A stretch of DNA of 16,431 nucleotides, taken from contig JAURLM010000255.1 of assembly GCA_030831265.1 (NCBI GenBank), forward strand, positions 1 through 16,431. Direction: 5' to 3'. Position 1 is the first letter of the stretch, and every line of letters begins with the position of its first letter. This stretch comes from Chloroflexota bacterium (GTDB lineage Bacteria > Chloroflexota > Dehalococcoidia > Lucifugimonadales > Lucifugimonadaceae). The notes under the pieces are model-generated. The model worked only from the letters and a program-made list of their open reading frames with translations, ran no database searches and was not told the origin of the DNA. The position numbers were made by a program, and so were the translations under genes. Below are positions 6,056-13,070 of this stretch, one piece after another.

Positions 6056-7060
6056 ATGGCCGGACCAATCTACGTTGCGCATGACCACATGGACAGGGCC
6101 GAAGATTTTGAACGTGACCGCAAGGGAGGCATGGCCGGCAAGATACTGCACCTCACGGTCGATTCATGGATCGAAGCTCCGACCCGCGAGCAATATGAAG
6201 CCGCCTATTACTCGTACAACGGATTTCTCGAACGCGGCCTCGCTGCGGCAGCACGCGTACATGCGATTGCGGTCGATCCGGCAAACAGGATTCGCGTTGT
6301 TCGCAGGTTCGGTGATCTTTCAGCGGCGTCTGAAAATGGCGATCTGGCGATCCTGCTCGGCAACGAAGGTGGAAAAATCCTGGGTGCCGATGTTTCGCTG
6401 GTAGATGCGTGGTACTGGATGGGTCTGCGACATGTGCAGTTGAACTGGGCGATGCGAAATCTTATCGGTGCATGCCAGACGAACGAGAACGAGGTTGATC
6501 AGCCGGGACTGACGGAGTACGGGGAACAGGTGATCCGTCGCGCGAACGAGCTTGGGATCATCGTTGATGTGTCACATTCGGCACCGCAGACCATTGCCGA
6601 TGTCCTGGAAGTGACCAACAAACCGATACTGAACTCTCACAGCGGGTCACGCAAGCTCGCTAACAAGCTGCAAAACCTGTGGGATAAACAGATACGTGCC
6701 ATGGCGGACAACGGTGGGGTGATTGGTGTTCACTTCTGCTCACGGCTAGTACTTGGCACAGACGATAGGCAATCCGAAATCCCCGACGTAATCCGGCAGA
6801 TAAAGTACCTAGTGGATATTGGCGGTATCGACGTTGTGGGGCTCGGTCCTGACTGGATTCTTGGCAACCCGGAACGCGACCGCAACTACCTGCGGAATAC
6901 CGGGCAGGAGAGTATTTCGTGGACGAAAGGCCTCGAACACAGCGACGAGATGCCAAACCTGCTACCGGCACTGGAGCAGGCAGGGTTTAGCGAGAGCCAG
7001 ATTGACCAGATCACAGGTGGTAACCTGCTGCGCCTGTTCAAAGACGTGCTGCCTGCGTGA
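6056..7060 (+). CDS. Membrane-dipeptidase family (peptidase M19, renal dipeptidase-like) metallohydrolase
   Basis: 334 residues, usual for the family. All five binuclear zinc ligand positions of renal dipeptidase are recognisable: His11-x-Asp13 (HMD for HND), bridging Glu104 (GNEGG), His174 (DVSHS), His195 (NSHSGSR) and Asp266 (GLGPDW, where the family has GxGSDFDG). The stretch TEYGEQVIRRANELGIIVDVSHS closely follows the family consensus. Members cleave dipeptides, some D-amino acid dipeptides or beta-lactam-like amides. No signal peptide is seen, so it should act in the cytoplasm. I chose ATG 6056, preceded by AAAAGGA about 9 bases upstream; a longer in-frame TTG start at 5984 would add 24 residues that do not look like the family. 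It converges on the aldolase gene with 12 bases between stops. Confidence 0.9.
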   Translation: MAGPIYVAHDHMDRAEDFERDRKGGMAGKILHLTVDSWIEAPTREQYEAAYYSYNGFLERGLAAAARVHAIAVDPANRIRVVRRFGDLSAASENGDLAILLGNEGGKILGADVSLVDAWYWMGLRHVQLNWAMRNLIGACQTNENEVDQPGLTEYGEQVIRRANELGIIVDVSHSAPQTIADVLEVTNKPILNSHSGSRKLANKLQNLWDKQIRAMADNGGVIGVHFCSRLVLGTDDRQSEIPDVIRQIKYLVDIGGIDVVGLGPDWILGNPERDRNYLRNTGQESISWTKGLEHSDEMPNLLPALEQAGFSESQIDQITGGNLLRLFKDVLPA

Positions 7061-7072
7061 ACTCGGCTTTCC

Positions 7073-7957
7073 CTACACCGGCATGGTCCGCTTCGTGTAC
7101 TTGCGTCCCTTCACAGCGGTATCTTCACGATGCCCGGCTACAACCCTGACGCCCTCGTCTATCTTGGCTTCGATGTCGTCAGGCGTGCAGCCGTCTAGGA
7201 ATGCCAGGCCATTCGCCTTGCAGGCATCACGCACGCGCTCGCGGGCTTCCACAAGACGAGGGTCAAGCGGCTGACCGGGTTCACGCCGAATGCCGAAAGA
7301 CATGTGCAGGTCTCCCGGCCCCCATTCGGCGAATCCAAGTCCCGGCACGGTTAGTGTCTGCTCGACGTTGGACAACGCGCGCACAGTCTCTATCTTCACA
7401 CCGAGCAGCAGTTCACCATCCGGGTTGAGCGGCCACGGGTCACATTTGTCAACATACTCGTTTGCGCTCACGCCCCATACCGGGGCTGAAGTTGGCTGTG
7501 ACCCGGTGCCGCGAGTTCCGCGTCCAAGACCTTTTCCAACCCCTGTCATGTTGATTGGGTAACGGCATGACTCTACGAACGCTCGCACTGCGTCAGGGGT
7601 TTCAGCCTGGCACAGCAGGATTCCGTGGACACCGCGGGCAAGGACCTGGCGGAACTGCCATGCGTTGTACCGGATGTAGTCTTCCGATGAACCTTCGACT
7701 GGTGTCTCGACAATAATCGGTGGAGTCCGGTGGCCGGATTTGGTCGGCCCGCCGTCTATGAGCCCGCGCATGTATTCATCTAACCCGGCCATGTTGAATG
7801 AGCCGTGCTCCATGCCAACATTTATGTAATCAGCCCAGGTGTGTGCGTCTTTTTTACCTTGTTCGTAAGTCAGCACATGGCCCGTGTGTCCACCGTCGTA
7901 GTAGATCGGCTGGTCTTCAGCGAGCAGTTCAATAGCACGGTTTATTCGCTTGGCCAT
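7073..7957 (-). CDS. HpcH/HpaI aldolase / citrate lyase family protein
   Basis: 294 residues, a little longer than the usual 250-270 because of a basic C-terminal tail (RKYTKRTMPV). The barrel motifs are present: NVGMEHGSFN (46-55), where the family has D-x-EHG, KIET (188-191) with metal ligand Glu190, and WGPGDL (212-217) with metal ligand Asp216. Class II aldolases of this family cleave 4-hydroxy-2-keto acids to pyruvate (or oxaloacetate-like products) and an aldehyde, which could feed on products of sugar-acid dehydratases such as the enolase-family gene nearby; that link is inference. The ATG at 7957 is preceded by a weak GATGAG. An inverted repeat sits in its upstream region. Family call is secure, substrate unknown. 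Confidence 0.88.
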   Translation of the reverse strand: MAKRINRAIELLAEDQPIYYDGGHTGHVLTYEQGKKDAHTWADYINVGMEHGSFNMAGLDEYMRGLIDGGPTKSGHRTPPIIVETPVEGSSEDYIRYNAWQFRQVLARGVHGILLCQAETPDAVRAFVESCRYPINMTGVGKGLGRGTRGTGSQPTSAPVWGVSANEYVDKCDPWPLNPDGELLLGVKIETVRALSNVEQTLTVPGLGFAEWGPGDLHMSFGIRREPGQPLDPRLVEARERVRDACKANGLAFLDGCTPDDIEAKIDEGVRVVAGHREDTAVKGRKYTKRTMPV

Positions 7958-7999
7958 GGTGTGTTCTCATCCAGTTCCGGGTTAGTTGTTCGCGGGCCG

Positions 8000-8016
8000 A
8001 ATCTTAACGCAAGATT
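8000..8016. repeat. Inverted repeat AATCTT-N5-AAGATT upstream of the aldolase
   Basis: AATCTT (8000-8005) and AAGATT (8011-8016) form a perfect 6-bp inverted repeat with a 5-base centre, in the 186-base gap between the divergent aldolase and lipoprotein genes. On the minus strand it overlaps TAAGAT (8001-8006), a possible weak -10 for the aldolase. The arrangement would suit an operator, but the evidence is only positional. Confidence 0.25.
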
Positions 8017-8143
8017 GTGTCGTTCACCCGTTTTGGTACACAAATCCTGCATTGTCCGTTGAACATGACACCGGTCGAAAGTCATTTTGACCGTTACTCT
8101 TGTCAGCACTGTCGCTCACTAATCAAGGAAGATTAATTCGCAA

Positions 8144-8767
8144 GTGCATAGCCTCGTTCTTACATCGCGTAGCCAAAAAGCATTGTGGTTACTGGCAATG
8201 CTCAGCCTCGTTTTCGTGAGCTGCACTATGCCAACGGCCAAACAGCAGGACAAGGACTGGACCTCTGCCAGTGACATGACAACAACATCCGACCGGATTA
8301 TCAGGGCGACGTTTGTTGATTCCATCACCGTGTCAATTGATCACACAGATAACGAGACCGGCGTCGTAAGCACCACGGGCGTCCTGTTCCGCCAGTTCGA
8401 AGTTCTCGAAACACTGAAAGGGACAATCGATGCCGAAGAAAAGCTGTGGGTGGCGTTTGAGCCCGGCGAGAACGGAGAGTTCGTCGATGGCACGGGCACT
8501 CCGCTGCAGTACTGGGCAGGGCGGGAATACGTTCTGTTCCTGAAAGGCAGGCTCCGGCCACTTGAGTACCCGACAGACTACGGCCCGGTGCTCTGGAGCG
8601 GCAATGGGCGCCCGTCTCTATCCGAAGTACGTTCCGGCCAATTGGTTTTCTTCACAACCCGGCAGTATCTTGACTCACTGACCGCCAACGACGCTGTTTT
8701 GCCTGAACCAGACTCCGCAGCACCATTCACGTTGACTCTCGCAGAACTCGCAGGGCTGGTGAAGTAG
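8144..8767 (+). CDS. Predicted lipoprotein of unknown function
   Basis: 207 residues, not recognised as a named family. The N-terminus has a basic segment (Arg9, Lys12), a hydrophobic stretch (13-25) and Cys27 after VFVS, an acceptable though not ideal lipobox, so it is probably anchored outside the membrane. The mature part alternates beta-rich segments: ADRIIRATFVDS-like strand near 50-62, FRQFEVLETLKG (82-93), KLWVAFEPGENG, then YWAGREYVLFLKG (122-134). The order 'variable strand, F-x-V-x-E-x-LKG, G-x-x-YVLFL' resembles small secreted OB-fold (TIMP/netrin-like) domains that I have seen described in bacterial lipoproteins; this is a guess. The start is GTG at 8144, with AAGGA 14 bases upstream, somewhat far. 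A start at the internal ATG (residue 19) would destroy the signal peptide. surE follows 47 bases later on the same strand. Confidence 0.75.
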   Translation: MHSLVLTSRSQKALWLLAMLSLVFVSCTMPTAKQQDKDWTSASDMTTTSDRIIRATFVDSITVSIDHTDNETGVVSTTGVLFRQFEVLETLKGTIDAEEKLWVAFEPGENGEFVDGTGTPLQYWAGREYVLFLKGRLRPLEYPTDYGPVLWSGNGRPSLSEVRSGQLVFFTTRQYLDSLTANDAVLPEPDSAAPFTLTLAELAGLVK

Positions 8768-8814
8768 ATCAGCCTCATTTGACAACAGATCTCATAGATG
8801 AGCCGGGGAAAACA

Positions 8815-9603
8815 ATGCCTGAAAAAAGAATCCTGATTTCCAACGACGACGGCATCAACCATCCGGCCCTGTGGGAACTTGTCCGCGCCGTCCAGCCGCT
8901 CGGTGAAGTCGTCGTATCTGCACCTGACCGGAACTGCAGCGGTGTTGGTACTGCAATGACGCTGCACAACCCGGTTCGCGCAAACGAGGTACAGCCGCAA
9001 ATCCCAGGCGTCCGTGCCTATGCAGTGCAGGGAATGCCGGGAGACTCGGTTGTTGTCGGCCTGCGTGAACTTGCGATGGGTACTGTTGATGCCGTGATTA
9101 CCGGCATCAACCCCGGCAACAACGTCACCACGAACGTGCTGGTATCCGGCACTCTTGGAGCGGCCTACGCAGGGCATCTGAACGGGGCGCGTGCAATGGC
9201 CGTCTCGATAGGTCATGGCGTTGACCCGGCGCATCCGGTCTTGCAGAAAGCCATAACTGCCGCCGTCGAACAACTACTGGACCATGATGAGCCTTCGCTT
9301 ATTAACCTGAACTTCCCGTGGGCGGAAGACTGGCCACTCAAAGGCGCACGCATAACAGTCCCTGCCCCTCGCATCCTTGAAGATAAGACGAGCATCGATC
9401 AGCGCGGCGAAGATCAGTACTACTGGATTCTCAGAGAGCTTGCGGATGGCGTGGATTTTGACGCACTGCCGACAAACTGTGACGTGGCTGCGCTACGGCA
9501 GGGATACGTCTCAATCAGCTCAATGGCGTGGCCGACAGACCCTGAACGGGATGCACCGCTGCTAAATGCAGTGGTGAAAGCTATTGAGGCCGTCCTTCCG
9601 TAA
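8815..9603 (+). CDS. surE: 5'/3'-nucleotidase SurE
   Basis: 262 residues. Family motifs run in order: ILISNDDGI (6-14) with metal-binding Asp11 and Asp12, VSAPDRNCSGVGTAMTL (34-50) with Ser42, MPGDSV (74-79), and VITGINPGNN (94-103) with Asn99, then SGTLGAAYAGHLNG (111-124), close to the family's YSGTVxAAxEG. SurE removes the phosphate from nucleoside 5'- or 3'-monophosphates and acts on short polyphosphate in some bacteria; it is cytoplasmic. The first residue of the YSGT motif is Val here, which is tolerated in the family as far as I know. ATG 8815 is preceded by GGGGA about 5 bases upstream; an in-frame start at 8779 would add 12 unconserved residues. The lipoprotein gene ends 47 bases before. 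Confidence 0.93.
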   Translation: MPEKRILISNDDGINHPALWELVRAVQPLGEVVVSAPDRNCSGVGTAMTLHNPVRANEVQPQIPGVRAYAVQGMPGDSVVVGLRELAMGTVDAVITGINPGNNVTTNVLVSGTLGAAYAGHLNGARAMAVSIGHGVDPAHPVLQKAITAAVEQLLDHDEPSLINLNFPWAEDWPLKGARITVPAPRILEDKTSIDQRGEDQYYWILRELADGVDFDALPTNCDVAALRQGYVSISSMAWPTDPERDAPLLNAVVKAIEAVLP

Positions 9604-9610
9604 CTCGTCC

Positions 9611-9639
9611 TTGACGCAGTCCGGCGGCACGCACAGAAT
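9611..9639 (+). promoter_or_regulatory. Sigma-70-type promoter for the NIPSNAP gene
   Basis: TTGACG (9611-9616, 5 of 6 to consensus), a 17-base spacer and CAGAAT (9634-9639, 4 of 6). The predicted start near 9646 gives a 5' leader of about 55 bases that includes the palindrome at 9661-9679. It lies just after the surE stop. Confidence 0.5.
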
Positions 9640-9660
9640 CACCCCACCAGTGACAGCACA

Positions 9661-9679
9661 CTTTGTTGTCACAACGAAG
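9661..9679. promoter_or_regulatory. 19-bp near-perfect palindrome in the NIPSNAP leader, candidate operator
   Basis: CTTTGTTGT (9661-9669), a central C, and ACAACGAAG (9671-9679) match as an inverted repeat with one mismatch in nine pairs. With a one-base centre it cannot fold well as an RNA hairpin, so a dimeric DNA-binding protein site is the better reading. It begins about 15 bases after the predicted transcription start. Confidence 0.45.
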
Positions 9680-9700
9680 CGCCACACCCCGGAGTGACAG

Positions 9701-10027
9701 ATGATTTACGAACTGCGAATCTACGAATGCTATCCCGGTAAACTGCCAGACCTTAACAAGAGGTTTGCCAACCACACGATGAAGCTGTTCGAGAAGTACG
9801 GCATTGTCAACGTTGGTTACTGGACGACCGAAGTTGGCCCAAGCGCGAATGAACTGACGTACCTGCTCGGTTTCAAGGACGCCAACCACCGTATGCAGGC
9901 ATGGAAGGAGTTCCGTGCAGACCCCGAATGGGCGAAGGTTGTCGAAGAGTCCCACCGTAACGGAATCATCGTCAAGAACGTCCGCAACCAGCTGCTGGTG
10001 TCGACCCCATACTCGCCAATGCAGTGA
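9701..10027 (+). CDS. NIPSNAP-domain protein
   Basis: 108 residues, a complete single NIPSNAP domain (dimeric ferredoxin-like alpha/beta barrel). Recognisable segments are MIYELRIYE at the start, PGKLPDLNKRF, the central GYWTTEVGPSANELTYLLGFKD, and AWKEFRADPEWAKVVEE. The biochemical role of bacterial NIPSNAP proteins is not established; they are often found beside catabolic enzymes. The ATG is preceded by GGAGTG at about 4-7 bases. It has its own promoter candidate and palindrome, suggesting regulation separate from surE, and the MFS carrier gene begins 100 bases downstream. Confidence 0.88.
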   Translation: MIYELRIYECYPGKLPDLNKRFANHTMKLFEKYGIVNVGYWTTEVGPSANELTYLLGFKDANHRMQAWKEFRADPEWAKVVEESHRNGIIVKNVRNQLLVSTPYSPMQ

Positions 10028-10127
10028 TCCCTGGGCACCACCCGCCCGTTGAAAGGCAAGTAATCGCGACGAAAGAAATAAACCACTGAGCGCAACCAGT
10101 GACACAGGAACGCCGACAACCGCACCA

Positions 10128-11375
10128 GTGGGCACAGGCATCTACCGCGGCTGGCCGATAGCCGCGGTCACATTCCTTTCGCTCGGGGCGGTGCTTGGCA
10201 CGGCGCAATTTGCGTTCGGGGTTTTCATCCTCCCGCTTGAGGACCAGTTCGGCTGGACGCGTACGCAGATAAACGTGTCGATGTCACTGGGCGTGTTAAC
10301 CGGCGTGATGGCCCCGATAGCGGGGCGTTCGATGGACAGATTTGGCGCGCGCTGGGTAATGGCCATCGGACTCGGAGTGGTAGCACTCGGTTTTCTGCTC
10401 AGGGCGACGATGCATGATCTCTGGCAGTTCTACCTGTTCAGTGCGATTGTCTTTGCCGGGACCTCGGGTGTGACGAATCTCCCGGCAGGAAGGCTCGTGA
10501 CCCTGTGGTTTGCCGGCAAGCGCGGCCGGATGATGGGTTTCGTCACTGCCGGGAACAATTTTGGGGCGATGGTCTCCGTCCCGCTGGTCGCAGGGTTAAT
10601 CGCAGCAGCCGGATGGCGGGCAGGCTTCGGCTACATCGGCGCAATGATGGCGATGCTGATGGTCCTGGTTGTCATAGTCATACGGGACAGGCCGGAGGAT
10701 GTTGAGAAGGAGATTGGCAAACGCTGGACACCGGCTGGTGCCACCGCACACGCTGCCCGCGCTGCGAGAGAAGGCTTGACCACCCGCGAGGCATCAAAGC
10801 TGTGGGCGTTCTGGCTAATCATGATCGGGATGACGTTGCAGCAGTTTGCCCGCACTGCCGTCGCCAGTCAGCTTGTACCGCATCTTGAGCAGACTGGTTT
10901 CAGCACCGGGGAAGCTGCCGCTGCTGTGTCCACAGTCGCTTTCTTCGCCATGTCCAGCAAGATCATCTTTGGTCGGGTCAGTGAGTCGATCACTGCTCTT
11001 TATGCATACGTCATCATCGTTGCACTACAAATTGCGGGACTACTAATGCTCATCTACACGCCGAACCAGGCCATTGCATGGGGCGGCTTGATGGTGTTTG
11101 GTCTCGGCATGGGTGGCGTTGGTGCCCTTGGCCCACTTGCCATTGCAGAGACATTCGGTTTGCGGAACCTGGGCAGCATCATGGGCCTGATGAGTTTTGC
11201 GGTCATCATCCCGACCGTGGTTGGACCGATAATGTCTGGACAGGTCTTTGACCGCACTGGCGAATACGAGATAGCGTTTCTGGTGACCTCTGCCCTGCTC
11301 GCTGTTTCAATGGCGAGCTTCTTCTTCGCCGGTTACCTGAAGCCGCGCATCAAAGATGTTGCACCCACCGGTTGA
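10128..11375 (+). CDS. Major facilitator superfamily transporter, monocarboxylate / oxalate-formate type
   Basis: 415 residues with about 12 hydrophobic segments. After the first segment, GVFILPLEDQFGWTRTQINV (31-50) matches the monocarboxylate-porter pattern YGVFxxPLxxxFGWSRxxIS. MFS motif A, GRSMDRFGAR (66-75), follows the second segment, and a basic cytoplasmic loop (about 189-220) separates the two halves. It probably moves a small carboxylate across the inner membrane. The start is uncertain: the first in-frame ATG/GTG/TTG is GTG 10128, with no well-placed Shine-Dalgarno, but an in-frame CTG at 10086 would give a natural-looking leader (LSATSDTGTPTTAP) between the upstream stop (10050) and the GTG. 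The thiolase-like gene follows after 78 bases on the same strand. Confidence 0.88.
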   Translation: MGTGIYRGWPIAAVTFLSLGAVLGTAQFAFGVFILPLEDQFGWTRTQINVSMSLGVLTGVMAPIAGRSMDRFGARWVMAIGLGVVALGFLLRATMHDLWQFYLFSAIVFAGTSGVTNLPAGRLVTLWFAGKRGRMMGFVTAGNNFGAMVSVPLVAGLIAAAGWRAGFGYIGAMMAMLMVLVVIVIRDRPEDVEKEIGKRWTPAGATAHAARAAREGLTTREASKLWAFWLIMIGMTLQQFARTAVASQLVPHLEQTGFSTGEAAAAVSTVAFFAMSSKIIFGRVSESITALYAYVIIVALQIAGLLMLIYTPNQAIAWGGLMVFGLGMGGVGALGPLAIAETFGLRNLGSIMGLMSFAVIIPTVVGPIMSGQVFDRTGEYEIAFLVTSALLAVSMASFFFAGYLKPRIKDVAPTG

Positions 11376-11453
11376 TAGCGAACGGTAGAGAATGGCGACA
11401 CAGCATGTTACTGTCTGCCAATCACCCAGCTACGACTACCGAGAACAGCCTCG

Positions 11454-12617
11454 ATGCCCAACATCCAGCGATTGAAAAACCTTTCAGGCAGTGCGGCCAT
11501 TGTGGGTGTCGCCGAATCTGACGCAATTGGCAAAGTGCCGGATAAATCTCCACTCGCACTTCACTCGGAAGCCGCTCTAAACGCGCTGGATGACGCAGGG
11601 CTGGCACTGTCCGACGTGGACGCGCTGTTCACCGCCGGATGGTCAACGCTGGACGTAGCTGAGTACCTCGGCATACACCCGCGTTTTACCGACAGTACAT
11701 CAGTTGGTGGCTCATCCTTCGTCATCCATGTTGCACATGCGATGGCGGCAATTGCGGCAGGCTATTGCGAAGTGGCCCTGGTTACACACGGGCAATCTGG
11801 CCGGTCAGACCGGGCGCCGATTCCACGCAATTCGGGTGCGCCGATGATGCAGTATGAGTACCCGTACGGGATCATTGGGCCGCCGGTTTCGTACGCGCTC
11901 GCATGTCGCAGGTACATGCACGAATACGGCGAAGACCGCACTCGACAGGCTATGGCGGAGATTGCGGTATCAACGAGGAAATGGGCAAACCTGAATCCAA
12001 AAGCGTACTTCTATGACCGACCGCTGTCATTCGACGAATATCACGACTCTCGATGGGTGGCATGGCCGTTTCATCTTGTCGACTGTTGCCTGGTGACCGA
12101 CGCTGGAGCGGCCATCGTCATCACAACGCCGGAGCGGGCGAAAAACTCTCGCAAGGGTGGAGTGACCATACTGGGTGCCGGTGAAGGCCATGACCATTCG
12201 ATGATTTCACAGATGCCTGACTTGACCCGCGCATTTGGGCGAAACACCGGGCCGCAGGCGTTGGAAATGGCCGGGGTGAGTCACAGCGACCTTGACCTTG
12301 CGATGATCTACGACTCGTTCACTTACACGGTGATGGCAACGCTGGAAAATCTCGGGTTCTGCAAGCCGGGTGCGGCGCCAGATTTCGTGGCTGACCAGGT
12401 CACCGCTCCGGGAGGTTCGTTCCCTCTGAACACCAACGGTGGCGGCCTCTCTTACACGCACCCCGGCATGTACGGCATCTTCACGGTGGTCGAGGCTGTC
12501 CGCCAGCTACGTGGTGAGACCGGTGAACGACAGATAAAGAACTGCGAACTGGCACTGGCGCACGGAACGGGCGGGCTGCTGTCATCGACGGGAACCGTAG
12601 TGCTGGGGAGGCCCTGA
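11454..12617 (+). CDS. Thiolase-fold protein of lipid-transfer (SCP-x/Ltp) type without the catalytic cysteine
   Basis: 387 residues, thiolase superfamily. IVGVAESDAIGKV and LALHSEAALNALDDAGL at the N-terminus and NGGGLSYTHPGMYG (328-341) near the C-terminus are hallmarks. The nucleophilic Cys of biosynthetic thiolases, expected near residue 87, is replaced: the segment reads SVGGSSF (83-89). The second Cys motif near the C-terminus reads HGTGGLLSSTG (370-380), also without Cys. Tyr286 (IYDSF) and Tyr334 (LSYTHPG) with His336 are spaced like the tyrosines reported in the Ltp2 steroid side-chain aldolase, which works with a DUF35 partner. The adjacent DUF35 gene fits either that aldolase type or the archaeal thiolase-HMG-CoA synthase-DUF35 assembly. 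I favour a C-C lyase or acyltransferase on an acyl-CoA. The ATG has only a weak GAGA Shine-Dalgarno. Confidence 0.9.
   Translation: MPNIQRLKNLSGSAAIVGVAESDAIGKVPDKSPLALHSEAALNALDDAGLALSDVDALFTAGWSTLDVAEYLGIHPRFTDSTSVGGSSFVIHVAHAMAAIAAGYCEVALVTHGQSGRSDRAPIPRNSGAPMMQYEYPYGIIGPPVSYALACRRYMHEYGEDRTRQAMAEIAVSTRKWANLNPKAYFYDRPLSFDEYHDSRWVAWPFHLVDCCLVTDAGAAIVITTPERAKNSRKGGVTILGAGEGHDHSMISQMPDLTRAFGRNTGPQALEMAGVSHSDLDLAMIYDSFTYTVMATLENLGFCKPGAAPDFVADQVTAPGGSFPLNTNGGGLSYTHPGMYGIFTVVEAVRQLRGETGERQIKNCELALAHGTGGLLSSTGTVVLGRP
12605..12611 (+). promoter_or_regulatory. Strong Shine-Dalgarno of the DUF35 gene, inside the thiolase gene end
   Basis: GGGGAGG lies 9 bases before the ATG at 12621 and overlaps the last codons of the thiolase-like gene. 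It indicates translational coupling of the two subunits. Confidence 0.6.
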
Positions 12618-12620
12618 GAA

Positions 12621-13043
12621 ATGGCTACCGAATACTCAAAGCCGCTGCCTGTACCGCAACCGGAGTCTGATCATTACTGGGAACAGGCGGCCATGGGCAA
12701 ACTAGTTGCACAGCGATGCACTGATTGCCATGAATTCCAGTTCTACCCGCGGGTGTTTTGCACACACTGCTCAGGCAGGTCGCTTGAATGGCAGGAGTTG
12801 AGTGGCAAGGGCACGCTGTTCACATTCACCATAGTCCACCAGCCACCGCATCGCGGCTTTGCGGGAGATGTGCCGTACATTGCAGCGATCGTGGAACTTG
12901 CAGAAGGCGTGAAGATGCCATCACAAGTAATCGGCATTGAGCCGGACCCGGAAGCACTTAGCATTGGCATGGCGCTGGAAGTAGTATTCGAACAGGCAAC
13001 GGACGAAATAACGCTGCCTAAGTTCAAACCAGCACTCCAATAA
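12621..13043 (+). CDS. DUF35 OB-fold protein with zinc ribbon, acyl-CoA-associated partner of the thiolase-like protein
   Basis: 140 residues. A rubredoxin-like zinc ribbon, Cys33-x2-Cys36-x10-Cys47-x2-Cys50 (RCTDCHEF...FCTHCSG), is followed by the OB-fold domain with GKGTLFTFTIVHQPPHRGF (62-80) and PYIAAIVELAEGVKMPSQVIG. DUF35 proteins bind CoA in their partner's active site and are required for the archaeal HMG-CoA pathway complex and for the Ltp2/ChsH2-type aldolase. It starts 3 bases after the thiolase stop, with a strong Shine-Dalgarno, so the two are almost certainly co-translated and form one complex. The C-terminus is short and lacks any MaoC-like fusion. The overall call is secure; the reaction is inferred from the partner. 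Confidence 0.92.
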   Translation: MATEYSKPLPVPQPESDHYWEQAAMGKLVAQRCTDCHEFQFYPRVFCTHCSGRSLEWQELSGKGTLFTFTIVHQPPHRGFAGDVPYIAAIVELAEGVKMPSQVIGIEPDPEALSIGMALEVVFEQATDEITLPKFKPALQ

Positions 13044-13070
13044 GCCAGGCGAAGCGCAACCGGACACGAC

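Noticed and set aside
8087..8143. Promoter for the lipoprotein gene starting at the TTGACC near 8087
   Set aside because: No acceptable -10 is found at 16-18 bases; the match to -35 alone is not enough.
8578..9273. Long minus-strand reading frame (231 codons) across the end of the lipoprotein gene and the start of surE
   Set aside because: It is antisense to two convincing genes and its translation shows no recognisable domain; GC-rich coding DNA often gives long open antisense frames.
9581..10141. Minus-strand frame of 186 codons covering the NIPSNAP gene
   Set aside because: The plus strand has a recognisable NIPSNAP protein with its own promoter and Shine-Dalgarno; the antisense product resembles nothing.
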